Origin: Burkholderiales bacterium
GTDB taxonomy: Bacteria; Pseudomonadota; Gammaproteobacteria; Burkholderiales; Burkholderiaceae_C
Length of the DNA stretch: 35,979 nucleotides
Direction of reading: 5' to 3'
Assembly: GCA_025361305.1 (NCBI GenBank)
Contig: JANYAN010000355.1
Coordinates: 1 to 35,979 of the forward strand
Notes under the pieces: generated by a model
What the model saw: the letters and a program-made list of their open reading frames with translations, nothing else
Database searches by the model: none
What the model was told of the DNA's origin: nothing
Program-made: the position numbers and the translations under genes
In this document: piece by piece, positions 17,520 through 27,221 of the stretch
How positions within the stretch are numbered: the stretch's first letter is position 1
Layout: every line of letters begins with the position of its first letter

Positions 17520-17696
17520 AATCTCGTTCTTGACGGACTTCACGCCACCGACCTTCCACGCGATCATCTCGGCATTGCTCTACTCGCTGCCGCTCTTGGC
17601 GCCCACGGTCCCCTGGCCCCGCGTCACCGCGCACCCGGCAACCGTGAGAAGGGCAACGGCCGCGGTGGCAGTGGCAAGCGATTTGCGAGTGTTCAT
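17505..17696 (-). pseudogene. Decayed BON-domain (OsmY-like) lipoprotein
   Basis: MNTRKSLATATAAVALLTVAGCAVTRGQGTVGA-KSGSE-stop(TAG)-SNAEMIAWKVGGVKSVKNEISVSP-stop; lipobox and BON C-terminus present, centre missing. Confidence 0.7.
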
Positions 17697-17706
17697 TAAC
17701 GGGAAG

Positions 17707-18816
17707 TTACACCCGGGGTTCGCCGCTGGCGTTGACGACCAGCGTGGGGCCCGGCGGTGAGGTCATCTGGACGTGGTACTCCTGGCCCCGGAACACGTAC
17801 GCAACATCCCAGTAGTCGGGGCGGGCTTGCGCGACCGGTCGATCACAACGCTGGACGTCCTGCGTGTATGTCGGTTGGCCGACGTTCGCGCCAATCGCGG
17901 CGCCGCCGATCACCCCTACGGCCGTGGCGGCGTCCCTGCCGCTGCCACCGCCGACCTGGTGACCCAGGATGCCGCCAATCACGGCTCCGGCGATTGCCCC
18001 CGGAACATTGGCGCTGGTGCGGTCCTGGCCGATCTGTTCACGCTCGACCCAGCACCGTTGCTGCGCGTTGCTCACGACAGCGCGCACCGAGATGACGTTG
18101 GCCTGGAACAGTTGCTCCTCGGGGCGCCGGCGATAGTCCGGCGCGTAGGCAGGCGCATACCGATTGTCTTCGACGCGGAAGTCCCTGCTGATAGCGCGCA
18201 CCGATGAGATCCGGTCGTTCATGCCCATCGACGACAGGTTCGCGTAGCGGCCCGGACGCAGGATCAGGCAGCGACCGCCGAAGCGGGCGTCTTCGCAGAC
18301 CTCCCAGCGCTCACCGCGCACCTCGACGGACGACGCCCGGTCGTTGAAGCCAACCCGGCTGAAATCTCCGATGTCCCGGTCGGTCGTAAAGGACCGGCCC
18401 TGGAACCCGTCATGTTCGTAGAAGGTGATCACCGGGCCGGGTCTGGTGTTGACCTGCGCAACGGGCGGTGGCCCATAACGGTTGTCCGAAGCGCGCTCGT
18501 CGCGGCCCACGGGACGTGCCGACGACGCGCGGTCGTTAAAGCCAAACGAGGACAGGTTCGGGTATTGACCCTGCCGCAGGACGATGCACCGCCCACCGAA
18601 TCGGATGTCTTCGCAGATTTCCCAGCGTTCGCCTCGAACATCGACCGAGGAGGCTTTGTCATTGAAGCCGAAACGGCCAAAGTCCTCGACGTCGCGTTCA
18701 GCCGTGAACGACCGGCCCTGATAGTTGTCGTGCTCGTAAAAGGTGATCTGCGCCGCCGCGTGCGTGGCAAACGCCACCGCAGCCAAGGCCAATGTATTTC
18801 TCAAAAATGCAAGCAT
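17707..18816 (-). CDS. Double beta/gamma-crystallin domain protein with glycine-zipper 2TM region
   Basis: Signal peptide; two repeats ITFYEHD.(Y/F)QGRSFT...; four NDxxSS motifs; GAIAGAVIGGILGHQVGGGSGRDAATAVGVIGGAAIGANVG. Confidence 0.88.
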   Translation of the reverse strand: MLAFLRNTLALAAVAFATHAAAQITFYEHDNYQGRSFTAERDVEDFGRFGFNDKASSVDVRGERWEICEDIRFGGRCIVLRQGQYPNLSSFGFNDRASSARPVGRDERASDNRYGPPPVAQVNTRPGPVITFYEHDGFQGRSFTTDRDIGDFSRVGFNDRASSVEVRGERWEVCEDARFGGRCLILRPGRYANLSSMGMNDRISSVRAISRDFRVEDNRYAPAYAPDYRRRPEEQLFQANVISVRAVVSNAQQRCWVEREQIGQDRTSANVPGAIAGAVIGGILGHQVGGGSGRDAATAVGVIGGAAIGANVGQPTYTQDVQRCDRPVAQARPDYWDVAYVFRGQEYHVQMTSPPGPTLVVNASGEPRV

Positions 18817-18985
18817 GTTTTTCTCCCGGATAGTAATGGTCGCCGCCTTAGGGTACACATTGGCCGCAAACCCGTGGGGTGACTACTTGATGCAGGTGTA
18901 ACCACGTGTCAGATTCTGTGCGCGCTGTAGATCAGGTCTGCCGGCGCCGGTGGGTGCCACGGCGCCAGGTAGGTCTTGATCCAGT

Positions 18986-19708
18986 TCACCCGGGCTTGAG
19001 CTTGTCCGCTTCGTAGCGCGCCTTGTTTTGCGCGTTCGGCGGATAGAGACCGGGAAGCGCGTGGCCCGCATCGACCTGGGCCATGATCCAGCCCTCCAGC
19101 CGCTCCTGCTCGGTCGCCAGTTCCACCACCACCTCGAGCATGGCCGCCGGGATCAGCACAGCGCCATCGTCGTCAACTACGATGACATCGTTGGGGAACA
19201 CGGCGACGCCGCCACAGTCCACCGGCTCCTGCCAATTGACGAACGTCAGGCCGGCCACCGAGGCCGGTGCCGCCGTGCCCTGGCACCACACGGGCAGGCC
19301 GGTGCCCAGCACGCCGGCAATGTCGCGCACGACGCCGTCGGTCACCAGCGCGGCGACGCCACGCTTTTGCATGCGAGCGCACAGGATGTCGCCGAAGATG
19401 CCCGCATCGGTGACGCCCATTGCACCGGCTACGCAGATGCAGCCGGCCGGCATGGCCTCTATGGCAGCGCGGGTCGAGATCGGCGAGCCCCAGGACTCCG
19501 GCGTTGCCAGGTCTTCCCGCGCCGAGATGAACCGCAGGGTAAAGGCCCTTCCGGCCCGGCGCGCCTGACCGGCACGGATCGGGCGCGTACCGCGCAACCA
19601 GACATTGCGCAGACCCTTCTTGAGCAGCACGGTGGTCAATGTGGCCGTGGTGATCTTTTCCAGCGCGAGGGCAAGGTGCTGCGGCAGGGGTAGGATTTCA
19701 ATGCTCAT
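18986..19708 (-). CDS. RraA-like family protein (possible aldolase/demethylmenaquinone methyltransferase-like)
   Basis: GDILCARMQKRGVAALVTDGVVRDIAGV, VFPNDVIVVDDDGAVLIPAAM. Confidence 0.85.
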   Translation of the reverse strand: MSIEILPLPQHLALALEKITTATLTTVLLKKGLRNVWLRGTRPIRAGQARRAGRAFTLRFISAREDLATPESWGSPISTRAAIEAMPAGCICVAGAMGVTDAGIFGDILCARMQKRGVAALVTDGVVRDIAGVLGTGLPVWCQGTAAPASVAGLTFVNWQEPVDCGGVAVFPNDVIVVDDDGAVLIPAAMLEVVVELATEQERLEGWIMAQVDAGHALPGLYPPNAQNKARYEADKLKPG

Positions 19709-19725
19709 TTTCGGGAGTCTACCTG

Positions 19726-20451
19726 TCAGCCCAAGGCTGCCGCCCAGAGCATGGTGACCCCGGCCACCAGCAGCAGCCCGTCCATCAGCAGCCGGAATTT
19801 CTCGGGTTTGAGATGCAGGACGAAGCGCTTTGCGATGAACGCACCGGCCATCAGTGAACTGCCGATGATCAGTCCCTTGCCAATCGCCTCCAGCGGGAGG
19901 GCGCCCAGGGTCCGAAAGGCCAGGGCCTTGGCCAGGTACACCACCAGCGAACCCAGCGCCTCGGTGCCCAGAAAGGCCCCCTTGGCCAGGCCGTGCATCA
20001 GAAAGAACGGTGCGTTGATCGGCCCGGTACTGGCCACGATGCCGGTCAGAAAGCCGATGCCCGCACCCACCAGCGCGAGGTGCCAGCGGGTGAGCCTCCA
20101 GTCCTGCGAGGCCATCCAGCGCCGCACCGGAATCATCGTAATGAAGAAGATGCCCAGCACCAATTCCACGACCCCGGGCGGAAGCACGAGCAGGGTCTTG
20201 GCACCCAGTGCGGCAGCGGGCGCACCCGTGGCCGCATAGGCCAGCGCCGTGCGCCAGTCCACCTCGCGCCACCAGGCAGCAACCCGGGAGGCATTGGCCA
20301 TGATCGAGCCCACGGCCATGACAGGCACGGCTTCGCGCGGGCCGAACACCAGCACCAGCGCGGGCATGACCATGATGGACGTGCCAAAGCCGACCACACC
20401 GCCGAGCGTGCCGGCGGCCAGGCCCAGAACCAGGACAAGTGCGAATTCCAT
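19726..20451 (-). CDS. TauE/SafE-family sulfite exporter-like membrane protein
   Basis: LGLAAGTLGGVVGFGTSIMVMPALVLVFGPREAVPVMA, GAGIGFLTGIVASTGPINAPFFL. Confidence 0.87.
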   Translation of the reverse strand: MEFALVLVLGLAAGTLGGVVGFGTSIMVMPALVLVFGPREAVPVMAVGSIMANASRVAAWWREVDWRTALAYAATGAPAAALGAKTLLVLPPGVVELVLGIFFITMIPVRRWMASQDWRLTRWHLALVGAGIGFLTGIVASTGPINAPFFLMHGLAKGAFLGTEALGSLVVYLAKALAFRTLGALPLEAIGKGLIIGSSLMAGAFIAKRFVLHLKPEKFRLLMDGLLLVAGVTMLWAAALG

Positions 20452-20496
20452 GCGGCTCCTCTTGCAGCTTCAGGAGTATGGCGCCATGCTGGGTGG

Positions 20497-21900
20497 ATGA
20501 GAGATGATGACATCGTGCGCCTGGGCGCAGCAGAAATCGCCGCCTCTGTGCGCGCCGGCCGCCTGCGCGCGGAACAGGTGATGCGCGCCTTCATCCAGCG
20601 TACCGAACGGCTTGAGCCACGCCTGAACAGCTACGCCTGCTTCCTGCCCGACGAGGCCATGGCGCAGGCCACAGCCATCGATGGGCGCATCGCACGTGGC
20701 GACGACCCAGGGCCTCTGGCCGGCGTGCCGGTCAGCGTGAAGGACCTGATCGCCGTGGCAAACATGCCGCAGGCCTTCGGCTCGCGCCTGTTCGCCGGAA
20801 ACGTTGCGACTCATGACGCGCCCTCGGTTACCCGACTGCGCTCTGCCGGCGCCTGCATCACCGGCAAGACCACCACCAGCGAACTGGGTTCCAAGGGCGT
20901 AGGCGATTGCCCACTGACCGGCATCACGCGCAACCCCTGGAACACGGCGTACACGCCCGGCGGCTCGAGTGCCGGGGCTGCCGCAGGGGTGGCCGCCGGT
21001 CTGGTCCCGGTGGCCCTGGGCACCGACGGCGGCGGCTCCATCCGCATTCCCGCCGCCCTGTGCGGCTTGACGGGATTCAAGGCACAGTTTGGCAGGGTGC
21101 CGGTATGGCCACCCGCAGCGACGCCGGGGCTGGCCCACGTGGCACCGCTGGCGCGAAACGTACGGGATATTGCGCTGCTGATGTCAGTCATCGCGGGGCC
21201 GGATGAACGCGACGGCACTTCGGCCCTCGGCGCCGTCCCTGACTACGGACAGGACCTGCGCGGGCCCATGCCACGGCTGCGGCTAGGCTGGTGCATTGAC
21301 TTCGGCGAAGGCGGTGCCGACGCTGAAGTGCTGGCAGCCTGCGAGGCTGCCTTGCAGAGCTTGCGCGACTTGGGCTGCACCGTCGTACCGGTGGGTGCCT
21401 GGCTGGATCACAGCGCCCGCGCCACGTGGGAAGCCGAGTTCTATTCGGGCATCGCCGGCCGCATCGCGGGCGTTGCAGGTGCGATGGCGCAAATCGACCC
21501 TGCCCTGCGGCTTCAAGTCGAAACGCTGCAGCAATCGCCGCCCGACTTGGAGCAGTTGGCGCTGGCGCGCAGCTGCGTCGTCAATGAGCTGCAGGCTGTC
21601 TTCGAGCACGTGGACCTGCTGCTCAGCCCCACCCTGCCGGTCTCGGCAATACCCGTCGGGCAGGACGCGCCTGCAGGGTGGGCGCACCAGGGCCCCGTGG
21701 CATGGTCGCACTTCACTTATGCGATCAACCTCGCGGGTAACCCGGCCGCCTCCGTGCCCGTCGGACTGGGCGCAGCCGGCCTGCCTATCGGCCTGCAGAT
21801 CGTCGGCCGGCCACGCGACGAGATCACGGTGCTGCGGCTGGCCGCTGCGCTGGAAGCAGGCGGCAGCCGCTTTGCACTGGCAGCGATCGACTCAGGGTGA
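20497..21900 (+). CDS. Amidase (amidase signature family)
   Basis: PVSVKDLI (Lys), YTPGGSSAGAAAGVAAGLVPVALGTDGGGSIRIPAALCGLTGFKAQFGRVP (Ser-Ser); divergent from tauE-like gene. Confidence 0.92.
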   Translation: MRDDDIVRLGAAEIAASVRAGRLRAEQVMRAFIQRTERLEPRLNSYACFLPDEAMAQATAIDGRIARGDDPGPLAGVPVSVKDLIAVANMPQAFGSRLFAGNVATHDAPSVTRLRSAGACITGKTTTSELGSKGVGDCPLTGITRNPWNTAYTPGGSSAGAAAGVAAGLVPVALGTDGGGSIRIPAALCGLTGFKAQFGRVPVWPPAATPGLAHVAPLARNVRDIALLMSVIAGPDERDGTSALGAVPDYGQDLRGPMPRLRLGWCIDFGEGGADAEVLAACEAALQSLRDLGCTVVPVGAWLDHSARATWEAEFYSGIAGRIAGVAGAMAQIDPALRLQVETLQQSPPDLEQLALARSCVVNELQAVFEHVDLLLSPTLPVSAIPVGQDAPAGWAHQGPVAWSHFTYAINLAGNPAASVPVGLGAAGLPIGLQIVGRPRDEITVLRLAAALEAGGSRFALAAIDSG

Positions 21901-23130
21901 CGACTTGCCGATCACGTCGCCAAACAGAACCCACTGCGTTCCGTTGAAGCGCGACATCTGTCCCTGCTCGATGGGTGCGTGGTCGCTCGGCCCGGTGGCG
22001 ATGGTGATGCCGGGCAGCAGCAGCGGCAGCTTGAAGTTCTTCAGGCTGGCGGCCTGCTTCATCACGTTTTCACGCGTCAGGTCGTTGCCGCATTGTTTGA
22101 GCACCTGCACCATCACCTGGGCGGTGATGTAGCCGTAGATGTTGCTGGCGTCCTTGACGTCGCCTTCGCGGTAATAACGGGCCATGAAGGCGCGCCACTC
22201 GAGCATGGCCGGATCGTCCTTCCATTGCGGATCGGTCGCGTCCTTGTAATACTGCACCGTGATCAGGTCGACCGACTTGTCCAGGCCGGCAGGCGTGAGG
22301 ACCGAGCCAACCGAGGCGCCGACGTTGTTGAGCAGGTGCACCGGCTTCCAGCCGGTGTCGAATGCGCGGCGCACCGCCTGCGCAGCGAACTTGGGCGTGG
22401 TGATGTCGATGAAGGTATCCGCGCCCGAAGCCCTGAGCGTCTGGATCTGCGAATCCACAGTCGGGTCCGACACCTCGTAGGTGGCTTCGGCCACGATCAT
22501 CTTCGCGTTCGGCCCCGCCAGCACATCCTTGACTCCCTTGAGCACATCCTTGCCGTAGTCATCGTTCTGGTAGAGCACCGCGACCTTGGCATTGGGCTTG
22601 TTCTTGAGCAGCCAGCGTGCGTAGATTTCACCTTCGGTCTGGTAACTCAGGTTGAAGCCCATGGTCCACGGATAGTTCTTGGGGTCGTTCCATTTGGTCG
22701 CGCCCGTGGCCAGGAACAGGTGTGGCACCTTTTTGCTGTTGACGTACTTGTGGATGGCCGAGTTGCTGGGCGTGCCCAGCGTCTGGAACAGCGCCAGCAC
22801 TTCGTCCTGCTCCACCAGCCGGCGCACCTGTTCCACCGCGCGTGGCGGGCTGTAGCCGTCGTCCAGCGAGATCAGGTTGATCATGCGGCCGTTGATGCCA
22901 CCGGCGTCATTGATCATCTTGAAATAGGCCATGTGCACCTTGCCGATCGTGCCGTAGGCCGAGGCCGGGCCACTGTAGGGCATGGTCTGGCCGAGCTTGA
23001 TTTCCTTGGCCGAAGCGCCCGGCCCGTACTTGGCCGGAGCCTGGGCCTGGGCCTGGCCGCCCAGCAACGAAACGGTGAGCGCAACCGAGGCCGCGACCCA
23101 CATCGGGTACCGGAATTTGACGAACTTCAT
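21892..23130 (-). CDS. Branched-chain amino acid-type ABC transporter substrate-binding protein (LivK-like)
   Basis: Signal peptide; IKLGQTMPYSGPASAYGTIGKVHMAYFKMINDAGGINGRMINLISLDDGYSP. Confidence 0.92.
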   Translation of the reverse strand: MKFVKFRYPMWVAASVALTVSLLGGQAQAQAPAKYGPGASAKEIKLGQTMPYSGPASAYGTIGKVHMAYFKMINDAGGINGRMINLISLDDGYSPPRAVEQVRRLVEQDEVLALFQTLGTPSNSAIHKYVNSKKVPHLFLATGATKWNDPKNYPWTMGFNLSYQTEGEIYARWLLKNKPNAKVAVLYQNDDYGKDVLKGVKDVLAGPNAKMIVAEATYEVSDPTVDSQIQTLRASGADTFIDITTPKFAAQAVRRAFDTGWKPVHLLNNVGASVGSVLTPAGLDKSVDLITVQYYKDATDPQWKDDPAMLEWRAFMARYYREGDVKDASNIYGYITAQVMVQVLKQCGNDLTRENVMKQAASLKNFKLPLLLPGITIATGPSDHAPIEQGQMSRFNGTQWVLFGDVIGKSSP

Positions 23131-23181
23131 CTTGCTTCCTTTCGACTCTTCACACTTGCACACCGCGGGCTGGAGGTCCCG

Positions 23182-24168
23182 CTACCTCTTCAGGCGCTTG
23201 CGGGCCGCCCGGATGAAACCGGCTACCCCCGAAGGCATCACGTACATGAAGCCAATCAGGAACAAACCGTAGATTGCCCAGGGCGCCGCCTTGGAGATCT
23301 GGTCGGCAATGTTGGGGATGAACTGGATGAACAGCGCGCCGTAGAACGCGCCGGAGATCGACGCGAAACCGCCGACCACCACGCCCACCACCAGGGTGAG
23401 CGACAGGAAGATCGAGAATGAATCGGGTGCCACAAACTGGATGGCGATGGCGCCCAGAGCCCCGGCCACGCCCGTGTAGAAAGCCGACACCCCGAAGGTG
23501 AGCGACTTGTACATGGCGGTGTTCACGCCCATCGCCTGGGCTGCGATGGGCTGGTCGCGAATGGCCACCATGGCGCGGCCGACGCGCCCGCGCAGCAGGT
23601 TCCAGCCGGCGACGAAAAGCACCAGCACCCAGCCCAGCGTGAAGAAGTAAAGCCACTGGTCTTGCGACAACGCGATGGGCAGCCACTCGGGCGGATCGGG
23701 CTTGACGATCACCACGCCCATGACGCCACCGGTCCACTCCTCGAGTCCCTTGTACTTGAGGATCTGCGGCATCGCCACACCCAGAGCGAACGTGGCCAGC
23801 GCCAGATACAGGCCGTCCAGCCGCAGCGCCGGCAGGCCGAACAGGAAACCGGCGACCAGGCAGACCACACCGGCAATGGGGATCGTCGCCCAGTACGGCA
23901 TGCCGGCCTTGTCCATCAGGACGGCCGCGGTGTAGGCGCCGATGGCGTAGAAGGCACCGTGGCCCAGCGAGATCTGGCCGTTGTAGCCGGTGAGCATGTT
24001 CAGGCCCAGCAGCGCGATCGAATAGGCCAGCGCCAGCGTGAGCTGGAACACTCGGTAGTTGCCCAGCACGAAGGGCAGTGCGCAGGCGATGGCCAGCAGC
24101 ACGGCCAGGCCGATGAGCTTGGGGCCACTGAGAGCGGGCGAACGGACTTGCGGCGAAACGGCGTTCAT
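23182..24168 (-). CDS. Liv-type ABC permease (LivM-like)
   Basis: GLNMLTGYNGQISLGHGAFYAIGAYTAAVL; next to LivH-like. Confidence 0.92.
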   Translation of the reverse strand: MNAVSPQVRSPALSGPKLIGLAVLLAIACALPFVLGNYRVFQLTLALAYSIALLGLNMLTGYNGQISLGHGAFYAIGAYTAAVLMDKAGMPYWATIPIAGVVCLVAGFLFGLPALRLDGLYLALATFALGVAMPQILKYKGLEEWTGGVMGVVIVKPDPPEWLPIALSQDQWLYFFTLGWVLVLFVAGWNLLRGRVGRAMVAIRDQPIAAQAMGVNTAMYKSLTFGVSAFYTGVAGALGAIAIQFVAPDSFSIFLSLTLVVGVVVGGFASISGAFYGALFIQFIPNIADQISKAAPWAIYGLFLIGFMYVMPSGVAGFIRAARKRLKR

Positions 24169-24171
24169 GCC

Positions 24172-25041
24172 TCAGACCCTCGCCACATGGACTTTGCCGA
24201 ACAGTCCCGACGGCCGCACCACCAGCACGCCGACGATGAGCACCAGCGCCACCGTGAGCTTGAGCTCAGTGCCCAGGTACATGCCCACGACGTTTTCGAG
24301 CACGCCGACAATGAAGCCGCCCAGCACGGCACCACCGGGGCTGTCGATGCCGCCCAGCAATGCGCCGGCGAAGGCATAGAGCAGGATGCCTCCCATCATG
24401 TTGGGCTCCAGGAACACCACCGGCGCCACCATGATCCCGGCCACCGTGCCGATCGCCGAGGCCAGCCCCCAGCCCAGCGCGAGCATCCAGCCCACGCGCA
24501 CCCCTACGAGCCGGCTGGAGACCGGGTTCTGCGCCGCGGCCCGCATGGCCAGGCCGAGCGGCGTGAAGCGAAAGAAAACGAAAACCAGCAACAGCACGAC
24601 CAGCGTCACACCGGTTGAGCCCAGTTCGTGCGAAGACACGTACGAATTGCCGAACAGCGGCTGCTCGGGGAATGGGCTGGGGAAAGGCTTGATCGTATAG
24701 GTGTAGATCCAGCCGGCCAGACTGTTGAAGATCACCAGTAGGCCAATGAACACGATGACCAGTGACAGCACGGGTGAGTTCTCGACTGGCTGGACCACCA
24801 CCCTTTCGAGCACCACGCCTCCGACAAAGGCGATGGCCACCGTGAGGAAGAAAGCCACCCAGTAGGGCACACCGGCCTGGATCATGGTCCAGGCCAGGTA
24901 GGTGGCGAACATCGCGATCTCGCCCTGGGCGAAATTCACCAGGTGGGTGGCCTGGTAGATCATCACCAACGCCAGCGCGACGCTGGCGTAGATGCCACCG
25001 GTAGCCAGGCCAGAGAGGATTTGGTGCAGCAGCAGGTCCAT
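24172..25041 (-). CDS. Liv-type ABC permease (LivH-like)
   Basis: LSGLATGGIYASVALALVMIYQATHLVNFAQGEIAMFATYLAW; GALLGGIDSPGGAVLGGFIVGVLENV. Confidence 0.92.
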   Translation of the reverse strand: MDLLLHQILSGLATGGIYASVALALVMIYQATHLVNFAQGEIAMFATYLAWTMIQAGVPYWVAFFLTVAIAFVGGVVLERVVVQPVENSPVLSLVIVFIGLLVIFNSLAGWIYTYTIKPFPSPFPEQPLFGNSYVSSHELGSTGVTLVVLLLVFVFFRFTPLGLAMRAAAQNPVSSRLVGVRVGWMLALGWGLASAIGTVAGIMVAPVVFLEPNMMGGILLYAFAGALLGGIDSPGGAVLGGFIVGVLENVVGMYLGTELKLTVALVLIVGVLVVRPSGLFGKVHVARV

Positions 25042-25054
25042 TTGCGCGAGGGCC

Positions 25055-25771
25055 TCAGTAGCCCAGATACGAGCGGCGCACCGCCTCGTCGTTGCGGATC
25101 GATTCGGCGGTGCCGGAAACCACCACGCGGCCGGTCTCCAGCAGGTAGGCGTGGTCCGCCAGCTTGAGCGCCAGCGAAGCGTTCTGCTCGACCAGCAGCA
25201 TGCTGATGCCGTCGCGCTGATTGATGGTGCGGAAGATCTCGAAAAGTTCGCGCACGATCAGGGGCGCCAGGCCGAACGAAGGCTCGTCCAGCAGCAACAG
25301 TCGCGGCTTGAGCATCAGCGCGCGAGAGACGGCCAGCATCTGCTGCTCACCGCCCGACAGCGTGCCGGCCTGCTGGCGCCGGCGCTGCTTCAGGATCGGA
25401 AAATAGCCAAAGACCCGCTCGTAATCGTCCTGCACCTGCGCCTTGTCGCTGCGGGTATAGGCGCCCACGCGCAGGTTTTCGTCCACCGTGAAATTCAGGA
25501 AAGTGCCGCGGCCGTCGGGTACGTGGGCCACGCCCATGCGCACGATGGCCTCGGTCGCCTTGTCCTCGATGCGCTCGCCGTCAAGCAGGATTTCGCCCTG
25601 GGTCCTGACCATGCCACAGACCGCGCGCAAGGTGGTGGTCTTGCCAGCGCCGTTGGCGCCCAGGATGGTGGTGATGCCGCCTTTGCGCACTTCGAAATCC
25701 ATTCCGTGCAGCACGCGGGTGTTGCCGTATTGGGCGTGCAACCCCGTCACCTTGAGCAAAACATCTGTCAT
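25055..25771 (-). CDS. Liv-type ABC ATP-binding protein (LivF-like)
   Basis: GANGAGKTT, LSGGEQQMLAVSRAL, LLLLDEPSFGLAP. Confidence 0.93.
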   Translation of the reverse strand: MTDVLLKVTGLHAQYGNTRVLHGMDFEVRKGGITTILGANGAGKTTTLRAVCGMVRTQGEILLDGERIEDKATEAIVRMGVAHVPDGRGTFLNFTVDENLRVGAYTRSDKAQVQDDYERVFGYFPILKQRRRQQAGTLSGGEQQMLAVSRALMLKPRLLLLDEPSFGLAPLIVRELFEIFRTINQRDGISMLLVEQNASLALKLADHAYLLETGRVVVSGTAESIRNDEAVRRSYLGY

Positions 25772-26547
25772 TGCTCAACACCCAGGTAGGCGCGGATCAC
25801 GTCGTGATTGCTCTGCACCTCGGCCGGCGTGCCGTCGGCGATCTTGCGGCCGAAGTCCAGCGCGATCACCTGGTCGGAAACGCGCATGACCAGATTCATG
25901 TGGTGCTCCACCAGCAGGATGGTGAGATTGAGCTGGTCCCGAATGCGCCGAATCAGCAGGCGCAGCCCCTCCACTTCCTCGTGATTCAGGCCCCCGGCCG
26001 GCTCATCCAGCAGCAGCAGCTTGGGCTGGCTCACCAGCGCCCGCGCCAGCTCGACGCGCTTTTGCGTGCCGAACGGCAGGTCCATCACTGCGATGTCACG
26101 CACGGCACGCAAATCGAGCAGGTCGATCACCTGGTCGGCATGGTCGCCCAGGCGCAGTTCTTCGCGGCGCACATGCGGCAGGCGCAGCGCGCTCGAAAGG
26201 AACCCGCTCGAGGTGCGGCAATGCCCGCCCAGCATGACGTTCTGGCGCACGCTCATCGTGCGGAACAGCGCCAGGTTCTGGAACGTGCGCCCTATGCCCA
26301 GCGCGGCAATGCCATGCGCCGGCGTGTCCGTCAGCGGCCTGCCTTCGAACAGGATCCGGCCTTCGCTGAAACCATACAGGCGCGACAGGCAATTGAAAAG
26401 CGTGGTCTTGCCCGCCCCATTGGGGCCGATGAGGCCGGCTATGCTGCCGCGCGCGACCGAAAACGACACATTGTCCAGCGCCGTGATGCCGCCGAAGCGC
26501 ACGGTGACACCCTCGATGTCGAGCAAGGCTGTTGTTGGCGTTGGCAT
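25768..26547 (-). CDS. Liv-type ABC ATP-binding protein (LivG-like)
   Basis: GPNGAGKTTLFNCLSRLYGFSEGRILFEG, LPFGTQKRVELARAL, LLLLDEPAGGLNHEE; ATGA overlap with livF-like. Confidence 0.93.
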   Translation of the reverse strand: MPTPTTALLDIEGVTVRFGGITALDNVSFSVARGSIAGLIGPNGAGKTTLFNCLSRLYGFSEGRILFEGRPLTDTPAHGIAALGIGRTFQNLALFRTMSVRQNVMLGGHCRTSSGFLSSALRLPHVRREELRLGDHADQVIDLLDLRAVRDIAVMDLPFGTQKRVELARALVSQPKLLLLDEPAGGLNHEEVEGLRLLIRRIRDQLNLTILLVEHHMNLVMRVSDQVIALDFGRKIADGTPAEVQSNHDVIRAYLGVEQ

Positions 26548-26668
26548 GTGGTTTTGAATGGCTCCTGGCGTACCGGTGCCCGTTTATCACGCCGCCGCCG
26601 TTTGCCACCAAGGGTAGAAACCCGAGAGCGGCTAACGGTTGGGCGTTATCCTGCGGTTGGCAATCCCG

Positions 26669-27187
26669 ATGGCTGGCACCGTGCAATCCCCCGACACCCG
26701 AACCCTGCTGATCGTCTATCACTCGCTGACGGGCGGCACGCTGCAGATGGCGCACGCGGCGGCCAAAGGGGCGGGCAAGACGCCCGGGCTGCTTGTGCGG
26801 ATGCTGCGCGCTGTCGATGCAAGCCCCGACGACGTTCTTGCGGCGCAGGGCTACCTTTTCGCCACGCCGGAAAATCTGGCTGCGATCTCGGGTTTGATGA
26901 AGGATTTCTTTGATCGCACCTACTACCCTGCACTGGAACGAATCAACGGCCGACCCTATGCGACCCTGATCTGCGCGGGCAGCGACGGCGCCAATGCGGC
27001 ACGCCAGATCGAGCGCATAGCGACGGGCTGGCGTCTGCGGCAGGTCGCGCCAACCCTGATCGTGTGCACCCACGCGCAGACGCCCGAGGCGATCCTGGCG
27101 CCAAAGACGATCCAGCCGTCCGACCTTGCGGCCTGCGAGGATCTTGGCGAAGCGATCGGCACCGGGCTGGTATTGGGCGTCTTCTGA
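26669..27187 (+). CDS. Flavodoxin / NAD(P)H-dependent oxidoreductase family protein
   Basis: TLLIVYHSLTGGTLQMAHAAAKGA (FMN phosphate loop), GYLFATPENLAAISGLMKDFFDRTYYP. Confidence 0.8.
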   Translation: MAGTVQSPDTRTLLIVYHSLTGGTLQMAHAAAKGAGKTPGLLVRMLRAVDASPDDVLAAQGYLFATPENLAAISGLMKDFFDRTYYPALERINGRPYATLICAGSDGANAARQIERIATGWRLRQVAPTLIVCTHAQTPEAILAPKTIQPSDLAACEDLGEAIGTGLVLGVF

Positions 27188-27221
27188 CGCGCGGTAAAGT
27201 AGCTACCCACCTGGAGGCCCC

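Noticed and set aside
18883-18985. Short reading frame VNWIKTYLAPWHPPAPADLIYSAHRI after the RraA-like gene, suggestive of a gene remnant
   Set aside because: Too short and I cannot assign a parent family; could be chance.
18986-20272. 428-aa minus ORF joining RraA-like to upstream sequence
   Set aside because: N-terminal half is an out-of-frame reading of the TauE/SafE gene; the RraA-like ATG is at 19708.
21979-23421. 480-aa + strand ORF
   Set aside because: Antisense to livK/livM-like genes with no domain features.
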